A stretch of 13,260 nucleotides of DNA from Acetobacteraceae bacterium (GTDB lineage Bacteria; Pseudomonadota; Alphaproteobacteria; Acetobacterales; Acetobacteraceae): positions 1-13,260 of the forward strand of contig CANJSR010000085.1 in the NCBI GenBank assembly GCA_947476855.1, in the 5' to 3' direction. The notes under the pieces are model-generated. The model had not been told where the DNA came from, did no database searches, and saw nothing but the letters and a program-made list of their open reading frames with translations. Shown here one piece after another: positions 5,731-13,260 of the stretch. A program made the translations under genes and the position numbers. Position 1 is the stretch's first letter; every line of letters starts with the position of its first letter.

Positions 5731-8700
5731 TCATAACCCAGCCGAACGGACGGAAGAAGCGCTTCCGGCGGCAGGCGGGCGGCCTCCGCCTTCCCCCAGC
5801 ACGATCATCGGCGCCCAGAAGAAGGGATGTTCATACCCCGGCGTGGCCATCATCCGCATCTGCGCCTTCCGCAAGGCGGGGGACAGAGCACCCGTCGGGC
5901 TTTCGTTCATGCCGTCCAATGCCTCCACCACCAGGCGCACGTTGGTGTAGTCGTCCACCGACCAGTGCGTGACCATCAGGGCGCGGGCACCGGCGAAGAA
6001 GAAGCTCTTGGCCAGGCCCGACAGGCTTTCACCACCATCCCGGCCGCTGCCGCCGCCCGTATTGCAGGCCGACAGCACCACGACATCGGCGCTGAGCTTC
6101 ATGTTCACCAGGATATCCGTCGCCGTCAGCAGCGCCGGCGTCGGATCGTTCGGCGCGACGGTCGTAACGATGGCGGGTTCATCCAGGCAGGCAATGTCCG
6201 ACTGCAGAAGCGCATGGGACGCGAAGTGCAGGACCCGATAATCGCTCAACGGGCGAGAGACCGTGGCTCGGCGTGTGAACGCGGCCCCCAGCAACTCGTC
6301 GCCCGCGGAGCCGCCGATCAGGCGGCGCACCGCGTTCAGTTCCCGTTCGGCGCCGGGCAGCACCGGCAACTGGGTGATCCGTGACGCGCTCTGCGACTCT
6401 CCGCAGCGGGCCGTGGGATACAGCCGCGACGCGACCGCCGGGGTGATAGGGTTGGAGGCACCGAAGCCGAACCAGGGCCGCTTCGGCGCCGCGGCCACCG
6501 GCGCCCCGGCCCGCAGGTCCAAAGGCTGGCGCAAGCGCAGCAGGTTGGCGGCCGAGGGCACATGGGTGATCGGGAATTTCTTCACCAGGAACGGTGCCTC
6601 GGCCAGGTTCGTGCCGGTGAACGCATCCGTCGTCAGCACCTGGAACGGAATCGAAAGCAGCTTGCCGGACGGCGCGACGCTGAGTTCCGTGGCACCATCG
6701 AGGCCCGCGGCGACCGAACCGAACACGGCGGTATACAGCGCGCGGGCCGTCGTCGTGTCGTAGGCCGGCAGGGTGTTGCCCGATGGCTCGATGCTGGCGC
6801 GCAATTTGGTGACCAGGTCTTCCATGCGCCCGTTGCCGCCGTCGATCTGGCCCATGCGGATCTGGCCGTCCCGCAGCAGGAACACCCAACCATCGGTGTC
6901 CGCCAGGGTGATGGACGCGAAGGCCTCGCCTGGCCGCAGGACAGAGAACACGGCACCCGCCGTCGCGAAGGGTTCCAGCAGCGCGTGGTAGTTCGGCAGG
7001 GCGTCCTGCAGGTCGATCTCGGTCTGGCGCAGCGCCGCCTCGGCCGCCTCGATCTGCCGGTCGATCGGCGCCGCCTCGGCCGAACCCGCCGGCAGCCGAG
7101 CCCGCTTCTCCCGCAGGTCGTTCAGTTCGGCGTTCGCGTTGTCGCGGATCGACAATTCCCGCGCGATCTTCGGATCGGCCGCCAGCCGCAGCGCAGCCCG
7201 CTGCGCCAGTTCCGCGGTCGCCGAAGCACGGGACAACTGCGCCGTCAGGAACATCTCCCGCAGCAAGGGCTGGGGATCGGAGGCCGAACCGACCCGCCGG
7301 GCGTATGCCACGAGGCAGGGGACCAGCAGGTCCGCCTCCACGCTCTGCCGCAGCGTCACCAGAACCTCGGTCGCGGCCCGACAGGACTTGAACGTCCCCT
7401 CCGGATCGCCCGACCGCAGCAACGCCTCGGCTCGGCGGAGCTGGGTCTGCGCCAACTGCGGCGTCGGGGTGGTGCGCCACCCGGCGCGGAACGCCTCCAC
7501 CGACTGGCCGAGCTTGCCGACGGAGGGGTCGATTTGGCCGCCATGGAGCATGACGACGCCGGTCGTGCGATAGAAGAAGGCCGCGACCTTGGGCATCGTC
7601 ATGCCGCGCGAACGGGCAAAGTCCTCGGCGCTGACGGCCATCGCGAGCGCCTGGTCCTGCTCTCCCAGCGCACGCAGGGCGACGGCCTGGTTGCGCCGCG
7701 TCTCGATCACGCCCAGCACGGCTTCCAGGGCGTTCGGCGCGGCGGCCTGGAACTGCCCGCCGACGGAAAGTTGCGCGACCAGGGTCGTGGCGGCGAACCG
7801 CGTCAGGTTGTCGGTGGAGGCCGATGGCGCGGTGGCGCCGGTCGGCACGTTGGCGGCATAACGCGCCTCGGCCGAGCGCAGCAGGCGCAGCGCTTCGGTC
7901 AGGTCGGGATTGTCGTTCTGGTCCAGGCCGCGATTGAGCAGGTGCCGGCCCTTGTAGTGATCGTACTGCGCCGGAGAGAACAGCCCGCTCTGCAACAGGG
8001 CCGGGGCGCTGGCCTGAGCGAAGATCGCGTCGGCCTCGGTGAACTTGCCCTGGTTGGAAAGCTGGATGCCCAGGCCCATCAGCGCGTTGAACCGCGCCCA
8101 GTCGTCCTTGCGCGGGTTCTTGTCGAGCAATTGCAGGGCAGAGCGGAAATAGGTCGCCGCTTCTTCCCAGAAGCCTTCTCTGTTGGCCGCGTCGCCGGCC
8201 AGCATCAGGCCCTGGAAGTCGTTGGGATCGGGGCGCCGGCCGGAGGAACGGCGGACGCCTTCCTCGGGCGGCAAGGGCTGGGCGCGCCCCGCCAGTACGC
8301 CGATCGAGCGTTGCATGGCCGGCACGACGGCTTCCATGCCATCGGCGACATAGATCTGGTTGCCGACCTGCGCGACCATCGCGGCATGCGACCAGCGACC
8401 GCGGGCGCAGGTCATCTGCACGGCCTGGTCCGCGCCGTTGAACTGGATCGGCCGCGGCGTGCCGCAATCGGTGACGCGCGGCGCGAGCGAGGACGCGAAC
8501 CGCCCCGCCTGCTGGTCCACCGCGCCGCCCGCGTTCGACAGCCGGATGCGTCCGGCCGGCTGGCCCCAGGCTCCGCAATAGACGTCGGCCCCGCCGTCCT
8601 GCTTGTACTGGAAGCAGGGATCGCCCACGCTGTTGCGCCCGACCAGCACGCCGTCTCCGCGCGGCCCGCCCGAGACATAGGCATCCGGCGGCGGCACCTC

Positions 8701-8784
8701 ACACCCCAGCAGACCGATGATGGCAACCAGCGGAAGAAGGCGGGAGAGAGGTGGCAGACGCATGAACGATGTCGGGCGGGGCAT
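5731..8784 (-). CDS. TPR-CHAT lipoprotein (caspase-like protease domain, exported)
   Basis: This is a 1017-residue protein. The N-terminus is a lipoprotein signal: hydrophobic LLPLVAIIGLLGC with lipid-attachment Cys28, followed by Glu, which would favour the outer membrane under the E. coli +2 rule. Residues about 45-165 form an unrecognised domain with four cysteines (57, 70, 107, 126). Helical TPR-like repeats fill about 185-540, a charged coiled-coil-like stretch about 545-605, and a CHAT domain about 610-1017. The catalytic pair is intact: H857 in HFASHA and C907 in VVLSACNTGGG, followed by the family hallmark GLAKSFFFAGARALMVTHWSVDD. CHAT proteins are clan CD cysteine peptidases. The ATG at 8784 is chosen because AGGA lies 9 nt upstream and it sits 2 nt after the adhesin stop; the ATG at 8763 would also preserve the signal peptide. 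Coupling to the adhesin gene suggests a shared role at the cell surface. Confidence 0.92.
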   Translation of the reverse strand: MPRPTSFMRLPPLSRLLPLVAIIGLLGCEVPPPDAYVSGGPRGDGVLVGRNSVGDPCFQYKQDGGADVYCGAWGQPAGRIRLSNAGGAVDQQAGRFASSLAPRVTDCGTPRPIQFNGADQAVQMTCARGRWSHAAMVAQVGNQIYVADGMEAVVPAMQRSIGVLAGRAQPLPPEEGVRRSSGRRPDPNDFQGLMLAGDAANREGFWEEAATYFRSALQLLDKNPRKDDWARFNALMGLGIQLSNQGKFTEADAIFAQASAPALLQSGLFSPAQYDHYKGRHLLNRGLDQNDNPDLTEALRLLRSAEARYAANVPTGATAPSASTDNLTRFAATTLVAQLSVGGQFQAAAPNALEAVLGVIETRRNQAVALRALGEQDQALAMAVSAEDFARSRGMTMPKVAAFFYRTTGVVMLHGGQIDPSVGKLGQSVEAFRAGWRTTPTPQLAQTQLRRAEALLRSGDPEGTFKSCRAATEVLVTLRQSVEADLLVPCLVAYARRVGSASDPQPLLREMFLTAQLSRASATAELAQRAALRLAADPKIARELSIRDNANAELNDLREKRARLPAGSAEAAPIDRQIEAAEAALRQTEIDLQDALPNYHALLEPFATAGAVFSVLRPGEAFASITLADTDGWVFLLRDGQIRMGQIDGGNGRMEDLVTKLRASIEPSGNTLPAYDTTTARALYTAVFGSVAAGLDGATELSVAPSGKLLSIPFQVLTTDAFTGTNLAEAPFLVKKFPITHVPSAANLLRLRQPLDLRAGAPVAAAPKRPWFGFGASNPITPAVASRLYPTARCGESQSASRITQLPVLPGAERELNAVRRLIGGSAGDELLGAAFTRRATVSRPLSDYRVLHFASHALLQSDIACLDEPAIVTTVAPNDPTPALLTATDILVNMKLSADVVVLSACNTGGGSGRDGGESLSGLAKSFFFAGARALMVTHWSVDDYTNVRLVVEALDGMNESPTGALSPALRKAQMRMMATPGYEHPFFWAPMIVLGEGGGRPPAAGSASSVRSAGL

Positions 8785-8797
8785 GATCAGTCGTCCT
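8785..8797 (-). promoter_or_regulatory. Ribosome binding site of the CHAT gene inside the adhesin 3' end
   Basis: On the - strand AGGA (8797-8794) lies 9 nt before the ATG at 8784. The adhesin stop codon TGA (8789-8787) lies between the two, giving TGATCATG. Terminating ribosomes could re-initiate here, which points to translational coupling. Confidence 0.55.
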
Positions 8798-11700
8798 GGT
8801 CCGAAATGAAGGGCAGCAGCAGGTCCGGGTCGTCCAGCACGCTGGGCGGCAGCGGCAGGTACAGGGTCTGCAACGGCAGCTGCGGCGGGATTTGCAGGGT
8901 CGAGGTCAGCACGCAGTTCACCGACGTGATGCTGCACTGGTTGATCTGGTAGACCGAGCTCGGGTCGAAGATCAGGCCCAGTTCCGTCTGGCCAAAGGCC
9001 GCGGTGACCGTCTCGCGCCCGATGCGGCTGATCGTCGCCGCGCCCGAGGCGCTCTGCCCACCGACGCTGCCGCTGAGCTGAATGGAAGGCGCGCCGCTGC
9101 GGTAGAAGACGAACAGGTTCTTCACATCGATGTTGCCTCCGCCCTGAGAGACAGCGGAGCCGGTGCCGACATGCAGGATCACGCTGGTGTTCGGCGCCAC
9201 CAGTTCCCCGAACCGCACCTGACCGCCTTGGGTCTGCGCGATCCGCATGGTGGGTTCGGCCACGCTCGGCAGACCCTGGATCGTCAGGCGCGGGCCGAGG
9301 TCGATGGTGCCGCTGCTGTCCAGCAGGGCCAGGTTGAACCCGACCGACGCATCCGTATCCGGCGGCACCGAGGACTGCGCTGGCAGCGCCAGCACGGTGC
9401 CTCCGGTCGTGATGGTCACGTTGTTGGCGATCGTCAGCCCGTTGGTGGCGCCGATCCGGATCGTCGGGGCGGTGATGTCCCCGCCGAGGAGCAGTTCGGT
9501 CGCGTTCATCACGACCAGGGACTGGTTGGCGACGATCGGGCCGAGGCGGCCGATGCTGTTGGTCGGGATCGGATTGGCGCTGGTCGGGTCGCCCAGGATG
9601 ATCTGGTTGGCCGCCGTCACCGCCGCCCCACCGTTGGGCAGGGTCAGCGCGGTCGCGACGATCGTGGTGTCCGGCCCGTTGATCCGGTCGGGGGCGAGCA
9701 GCGTCACGTTCGTGGCCTGAAGCCGGCTGTCGTCGGCCAGCAGCAGGTCGGAGCCGCCCCCAGACGAGCCGTTGCGGAGGAACAACGTGCTGTTCTCTCC
9801 GCTGACGGTGATGGAGCCGCTGACCGTCATGGCCTCGACGCTGTTCAGCAGCGTCAGCTCGGAGCCAGCGGAGAACGGACCCAGCGCACCGATCTGGTTG
9901 GCCAGGTTGTCCAGCGTGGTGGTGCCGCCGGAGGAACCGGTGAGCCGCCCGGCGATGATCGTGCCGGTGCCCCCGCCCTCGGAGATCGCGCCGGTGGCGG
10001 TCAGGCTCAGGGTTCCGGCCGATCCGACGGTCAGTAGGCCGGCGATGTCGATGCTGCCGGCGTTCAGCGTCGCGGAGCCGGCGGCGTTGGTGGCCGCGAT
10101 CAGGCCGCTGTTCTGGGCCAGCATGCCCCCGGTGGTCATCGCAATCGCTGGTGCGCCGGAGCCGCCGGCGGTGATCGTCCCGGCCGTTGTGATGCCGAAC
10201 CCGGCTTGGAGAGAGATGTTGCCGGAGGTCATGGGCGCACTGATGGTCGCACCGGCCGCGTTGCCGATCGTGCCGCCGAGCGCGATGAGCGTGATCGAGG
10301 GGGCGTCAGCGGACCCGGCGCCGAACGCGGTGATCATACCCCCCGTGTTGTTGTCGATCGACCCGGCCGCCGCGGTCATCCTGACCGCGGTTCCGGCGAT
10401 GATCGTCCCGGCCGTGGTGATGCCCGCCCCCGCCGAGAGCGTGATGCTGCTGAGGGTCGGGCTGGTCGCCCCGATCGAGGAACCGGACGCAACACCGATG
10501 GTGCCGCCGGACGCGATGAGTTCGATGGTCCTGATGGCGGTGCTCTTGTTCCCACCCACCGAGATGATGGCGCCGGTGTTGTTGTCGATCGAGCCGTCAG
10601 CAGTGAGGCGGATCGAGCCGCTGGCGGCGGTGATGGCGCCGTTGTTGGTCAGGTTGCCCGCCGTCCCCTCTCCGCCACGGACATCGATCCGCACGGACCC
10701 GCCATCGGCAGTCACGGGGCCGGCGATGGTCAGGTCGCGGGCGTTCGCGAGCGTCACGTTCCCGCCGCTCATGGCACCCAGCGTGGCGATCCGGTTGCCG
10801 ATCGCCGCGGCGCTGGCCAGAGCGATGTTGCCGCCGGCCGAGGCCGTGAGCAGGCCGGTCACGACCGATCCGGTGGCGTCGCTGATCACCGTTTCGGTGA
10901 TGTCACCCCCGGCGACCAGGTCCATCGCACCGGTGGGCGCGGTGGTCGAAGTGCCGGTCATCAGGGTGCCGGCGAAGGCGATGGCACCGCCCGGGGCGCG
11001 CGCCGACAGGAAGCCGGCTTCGTGGGATGCCGCGATCAGACCGGCGGTCTGGATGACGGAGCCGCCGGTCGTGATCAGCGCGAGCGACGGGGCGTCCGCG
11101 GTGCCAGGTCCCGCGGCCATGATCGTGCCGGAAGACTCGATGCCGGAGGTGGCCGAGATCAGCAGGTTGCCGGCACTGGCGCTGGTCGCCTGGACCAGGC
11201 CGCTGTTGGACACCGTCCCACCGGTCGCGATCAGGCGCAGCGCGGGTTCGGTGCTGGAGCCTGCCCCGCTCGCGGTGACGGTGCCGGCATTGGCGATGCT
11301 CTGCGCCGTGATCCCGACGGTATCGGCGGTCACCGACTTCCCGCCGAGGATGGCCAGCCCGACGCTGTCGGTGACCCGGAACGAACCTGGCGCCGATCCC
11401 TCCAGGCTGGCGATGATGTTCGCCGTGTTGGTGAGGTCAACCGACCCGCTGGCGCTGATCGCACTGAGCGCGCCGTTGCCCAGGATGGTGCCCGTCGGGC
11501 CGATGACCCCCGCGGCCCCGGACAGGACGGCCGCGCTGGTGGCGGTGATGGCCCCGGTGATGCCCAAGGTGCCGACGGAGGCGGTGATGGAGGTCGTCGG
11601 CGCGATGACGCTGCCGGCGATCGACACCGTCTGGCCGGTCAGGACAGCGATGATGGGTGCGTCCACCGTCCCGCCGACGTCCAGTGCTCCGGCGGTCGCC

Positions 11701-13260
11701 GTGATCGAGGTCGTCGGCGATATGACATCACCCCCGATCGACACGGATTGGCCGCGCAGAACCGCCTGGGTGCTTGCGGTCACCGTCCCGTCGACCGTCA
11801 ACGCCCCGGCGGTGGCGGTGATCGAGGTCGTCGGCGATATGACATTGCCGCCGATCGATACGGACTGACCACGCAGATCCGCCTGGGTGCTCGCGGTCAC
11901 CGCCCCGTCGACCGTCAGCGCACCGAGAGAGGCAGTGATCGACGTCGTCGGTGAAATGACCTCACCCGCGATCGACACCGACAGCCCGGACAGGTCCGCC
12001 CGGGTGGTGGCATTCACCAAACCGCCTACCGACAATGCGCCGGACGACGCCGTGATCGACGTCGTCGGCGCGATGACGCTGCCGGCGATCGACACGGACT
12101 GTCCGCGCAGATCGGCCTGGGTGGACGCGTTCACCGTGCCGCCGAGCGTCACCTCCAGCGCGCCTGAAAGCGCCGAGATCGACGTCGTGGGCGCGATCAC
12201 GTTGCCGGAGATCGACACGGACTGACCACGCAGTTCTGCCTGGGTCGTCGCGTTGACCGTCCCGGCGACCTCCAGCACGCCGGCCGACGCGGCGATCGAC
12301 GTTGTCGGCGCGATGACGCTGCCGGTGTTCGCGACGGACACGATCAGCCCGCTGAGGACAGCCAGGGTCCCCGCGTCCACCGTGCCCGAAACGTCCAGGC
12401 GCCCCGTATTCGCGGTGATCGAGGTCGTCTGCCCGAACACGCCGCCCTCGATCGAAACGGTCTGGCCGGTCAGGACCGCGAGGGTCGTCGCATCGACCGT
12501 CCCCGCGACCTCCAGCATCCCGCTGGTCGCGGTGATGGTCACGTTCTCCGCGATCACGTCGCCCTGCACCGTCGCGGTCGGCGCCGTCAGGCTGGCGGTC
12601 GTGCCGGCTGAGACGTTGCCGACTTCCAGCCCTTTGCTATCGACCAGCGTGAAGCCGGTCAGCGCCGATCCGGTGACGCTGGCCACGGCGTTCGCCGCAT
12701 TGCCGAGTTCGACTGCTCCACCGGTGCTGTTGGCGGTCAGGGCGCCGCCGCCCAGGATCGTGCCGGTGTTGCCGATGAGCCCGCCCTTGCCCGCCAGTAC
12801 CGCGGCCGTCGTGGCGTTCACAGTCCCGGTGATCCCGAGCGTCCCGGTCGTTGCCGTCAGCGACACCGTCTGCGCCACGACCGATCCCGCGGCGGTCAGC
12901 GTCGGCGCCTGGATCAGCGCGGTCGGCCCCGCGGTCACGTTGCCGAGATTTAGCGCCACGCTGTCGATCAGCCGGAAGTCGCCCGAGGCCGATCCGGACG
13001 CGGCGGCCACCTCATTGTTCGGGTTGGTCAGGGTCACCGCCCCGGCGGCGCTCACCGCGCTCAGCGTGCCGCCACCGATGACGCGGCCAACGGTGCCGTC
13101 GATCCCGGTGTGGCCGGACAGGATGGCGGCGGCCGAGGCCTCGACCGTGCCATCGATCACGAGTTGCCCCGTCGTCGCGGTCAGGGACACCGTGGGCGCA
13201 TTCAGGATGGCGACGGTCGGGTCATCCTGCACCTCGGCCTGCTCACCCTCCTTGAGGTAC
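8787..13260 (-). CDS. Giant repeat-rich beta-helix exoprotein, TpsA/filamentous-haemagglutinin-like (N-terminus missing)
   Basis: The frame is open to the window edge, so the signal peptide and any TPS secretion domain are out of view; 1490 residues are visible. The sequence is low in charged residues and very rich in Gly, Ala, Thr, Ser, Val and Ile. Short strands of the type GTVNATTQAxLxGQSVSI repeat throughout, as expected for a right-handed parallel beta-helix. From the upstream end it shows two 108-residue modules, an eight-copy tandem array, a third module, a 77-residue duplication and a more irregular C-terminal third. The end differs: it has a hydrophobic/Pro-rich segment, the only two cysteines (QCSITSVNC) and an acidic tail. 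Long TpsA proteins and CHAT lipoproteins often sit together, often with an FhaC/ShlB-type transporter, which would be expected upstream outside this window. An adhesin or surface-structural role is likely. The TPS assignment is inference because the diagnostic N-terminal domain is not visible. Confidence 0.85.
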   Translation of the reverse strand, partial: YLKEGEQAEVQDDPTVAILNAPTVSLTATTGQLVIDGTVEASAAAILSGHTGIDGTVGRVIGGGTLSAVSAAGAVTLTNPNNEVAAASGSASGDFRLIDSVALNLGNVTAGPTALIQAPTLTAAGSVVAQTVSLTATTGTLGITGTVNATTAAVLAGKGGLIGNTGTILGGGALTANSTGGAVELGNAANAVASVTGSALTGFTLVDSKGLEVGNVSAGTTASLTAPTATVQGDVIAENVTITATSGMLEVAGTVDATTLAVLTGQTVSIEGGVFGQTTSITANTGRLDVSGTVDAGTLAVLSGLIVSVANTGSVIAPTTSIAASAGVLEVAGTVNATTQAELRGQSVSISGNVIAPTTSISALSGALEVTLGGTVNASTQADLRGQSVSIAGSVIAPTTSITASSGALSVGGLVNATTRADLSGLSVSIAGEVISPTTSITASLGALTVDGAVTASTQADLRGQSVSIGGNVISPTTSITATAGALTVDGTVTASTQAVLRGQSVSIGGDVISPTTSITATAGALDVGGTVDAPIIAVLTGQTVSIAGSVIAPTTSITASVGTLGITGAITATSAAVLSGAAGVIGPTGTILGNGALSAISASGSVDLTNTANIIASLEGSAPGSFRVTDSVGLAILGGKSVTADTVGITAQSIANAGTVTASGAGSSTEPALRLIATGGTVSNSGLVQATSASAGNLLISATSGIESSGTIMAAGPGTADAPSLALITTGGSVIQTAGLIAASHEAGFLSARAPGGAIAFAGTLMTGTSTTAPTGAMDLVAGGDITETVISDATGSVVTGLLTASAGGNIALASAAAIGNRIATLGAMSGGNVTLANARDLTIAGPVTADGGSVRIDVRGGEGTAGNLTNNGAITAASGSIRLTADGSIDNNTGAIISVGGNKSTAIRTIELIASGGTIGVASGSSIGATSPTLSSITLSAGAGITTAGTIIAGTAVRMTAAAGSIDNNTGGMITAFGAGSADAPSITLIALGGTIGNAAGATISAPMTSGNISLQAGFGITTAGTITAGGSGAPAIAMTTGGMLAQNSGLIAATNAAGSATLNAGSIDIAGLLTVGSAGTLSLTATGAISEGGGTGTIIAGRLTGSSGGTTTLDNLANQIGALGPFSAGSELTLLNSVEAMTVSGSITVSGENSTLFLRNGSSGGGSDLLLADDSRLQATNVTLLAPDRINGPDTTIVATALTLPNGGAAVTAANQIILGDPTSANPIPTNSIGRLGPIVANQSLVVMNATELLLGGDITAPTIRIGATNGLTIANNVTITTGGTVLALPAQSSVPPDTDASVGFNLALLDSSGTIDLGPRLTIQGLPSVAEPTMRIAQTQGGQVRFGELVAPNTSVILHVGTGSAVSQGGGNIDVKNLFVFYRSGAPSIQLSGSVGGQSASGAATISRIGRETVTAAFGQTELGLIFDPSSVYQINQCSITSVNCVLTSTLQIPPQLPLQTLYLPLPPSVLDDPDLLLPFISDQDD
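10134..10592 (-). repeat. Direct duplication of about 77 codons in the exoprotein gene
   Basis: The first copy runs from 10592 to 10362 and the second starts at 10361. Both begin GSIDNNTG, contain (I)LIA-(S/L)-GGTIG and GNISLQAGFGITTAGT-like strands, and end with TAGTI(I/T)AG. The copies are clearly related but diverged. The lower limit of the second copy is approximate. Confidence 0.65.
11316..11609 (-). repeat. Third copy of the long module, after the tandem array
   Basis: This copy begins VIAPTTSITASVGTLGITG, matching the array units, then continues with TGTILGNGALSA, the (L)TNTANI strand and (V)TDSVGLAI, as the two modules at 12558-13205 do. The match fades near 11316, so the downstream limit is approximate. 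Confidence 0.6.
11610..12557 (-). repeat. Array of eight tandem repeats, 39-41 codons each, in the exoprotein gene
   Basis: The units start, reading on the - strand, at 12557, 12440, 12317, 12200, 12077, 11960, 11843 and 11726. Six units are 117 nt and two (starting at 12440 and 12200) are 123 nt, each with a two-residue insertion. The unit pattern is V-I-(A/S)-P-T-T-S-I-(T/A/S)-A at the start and LRGQSVSI(A/G/S)G at the end. Each unit probably forms two coils of the beta-helix. DNA similarity is highest between the units starting at 11843 and 11726, which share an identical run of about 27 nt across their start. Confidence 0.85.
12558..13205 (-). repeat. Two tandem 108-codon modules in the exoprotein gene
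   Basis: Module A (13205-12882) and module B (12881-12558) are both exactly 324 nt. They share the order TVSLTATTG, then a GT-(V)-(E/N)A-(S/T) strand, then (V/T)GRVIGGG or TGTILGGG, then (L)TNPNN or LGNAANAV, then (L)DS, and finally GNV(T/S)AG before a TLTA or TAT strand. They are diverged homologues rather than recent copies. Confidence 0.75.

Noticed and set aside
8785..8937. N-terminal extension of the CHAT protein from 8937
   Set aside because: It would overlap the exoprotein C-terminus by about 150 nt and bury the lipoprotein signal peptide internally. The start at 8784 has its own AGGA and gives a clean lipobox.
6562..8952. 796-codon + strand open frame opposite the CHAT gene
   Set aside because: The translation is an Arg/Gly/Gln-rich shadow without any domain. 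The - strand frame carries a lipobox, TPR repeats and a complete CHAT domain.
9772..11954. Long + strand open frames (698 and 582 codons) opposite the exoprotein gene
   Set aside because: They lie antisense to an obvious repeat protein, and their Pro/Val/Arg-rich translations mirror its repeats. Long antisense frames are expected from G+C-rich third positions.
11610..12557. Possible CRISPR array or non-coding tandem repeat
   Set aside because: Units are 117 or 123 nt with no spacer structure, stay in frame and encode beta-helix strands. It is a protein-coding repeat.
1..13260. Insertion sequences, transposases, tRNA/rRNA genes, attachment sites
   Set aside because: None was found on either strand. 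There are no transposase motifs, terminal inverted repeats or tRNA-like cloverleafs, and composition is even throughout.

Overview
The window is uniformly G+C-rich and tightly packed. It encodes a CobW/COG0523 GTPase next to a WD40 protein, an OmpA-like protein, a PknB-type kinase, and a lipoprotein plus giant beta-helix protein typical of two-partner secretion loci. Together this suggests a Gram-negative alphaproteobacterium, perhaps of the Rhodospirillales/Acetobacteraceae type. That placement is inference from composition and gene content; no rRNA or tRNA is present.

Left half, + strand (1-3714): the 3' part of a COG0523 metallochaperone-like GTPase is followed after 20 nt by a cytoplasmic WD40 beta-propeller protein, a pair probably co-transcribed. 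A gap of about 180 nt with a GC hairpin and a possible promoter separates these from a second pair. That pair is a small periplasmic OmpA-C-domain protein and a single-pass membrane protein with an HExxH...E metallopeptidase-like signature. The second gene appears to start at a CTG codon behind a very strong Shine-Dalgarno sequence.

Right half, - strand (13260 down to 3721): three genes are read in the same direction with gaps of 2 and 27 nt. First is a very long secreted beta-helix protein, cut off at its N-terminus by the window edge (filamentous-haemagglutinin/TpsA-like, full of internal repeats). Next is a TPR-CHAT lipoprotein with an intact His/Cys caspase-like dyad. Last is a transmembrane Ser/Thr kinase with a C-terminal extracytoplasmic domain. 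The kinase and the metallopeptidase-like gene converge, and their two stop codons form the ends of a perfect 12-bp palindrome inside a longer hairpin.

The most interesting content is the right-hand cluster. An exported adhesin-like surface protein, an exported caspase-like protease anchored by lipid, and a kinase with a sensor-like periplasmic domain look like one functional unit, possibly extended by the convergent OmpA/metallopeptidase pair. The individual families are known. Their working together as a surface-protein processing or sensing system is inference from gene order.
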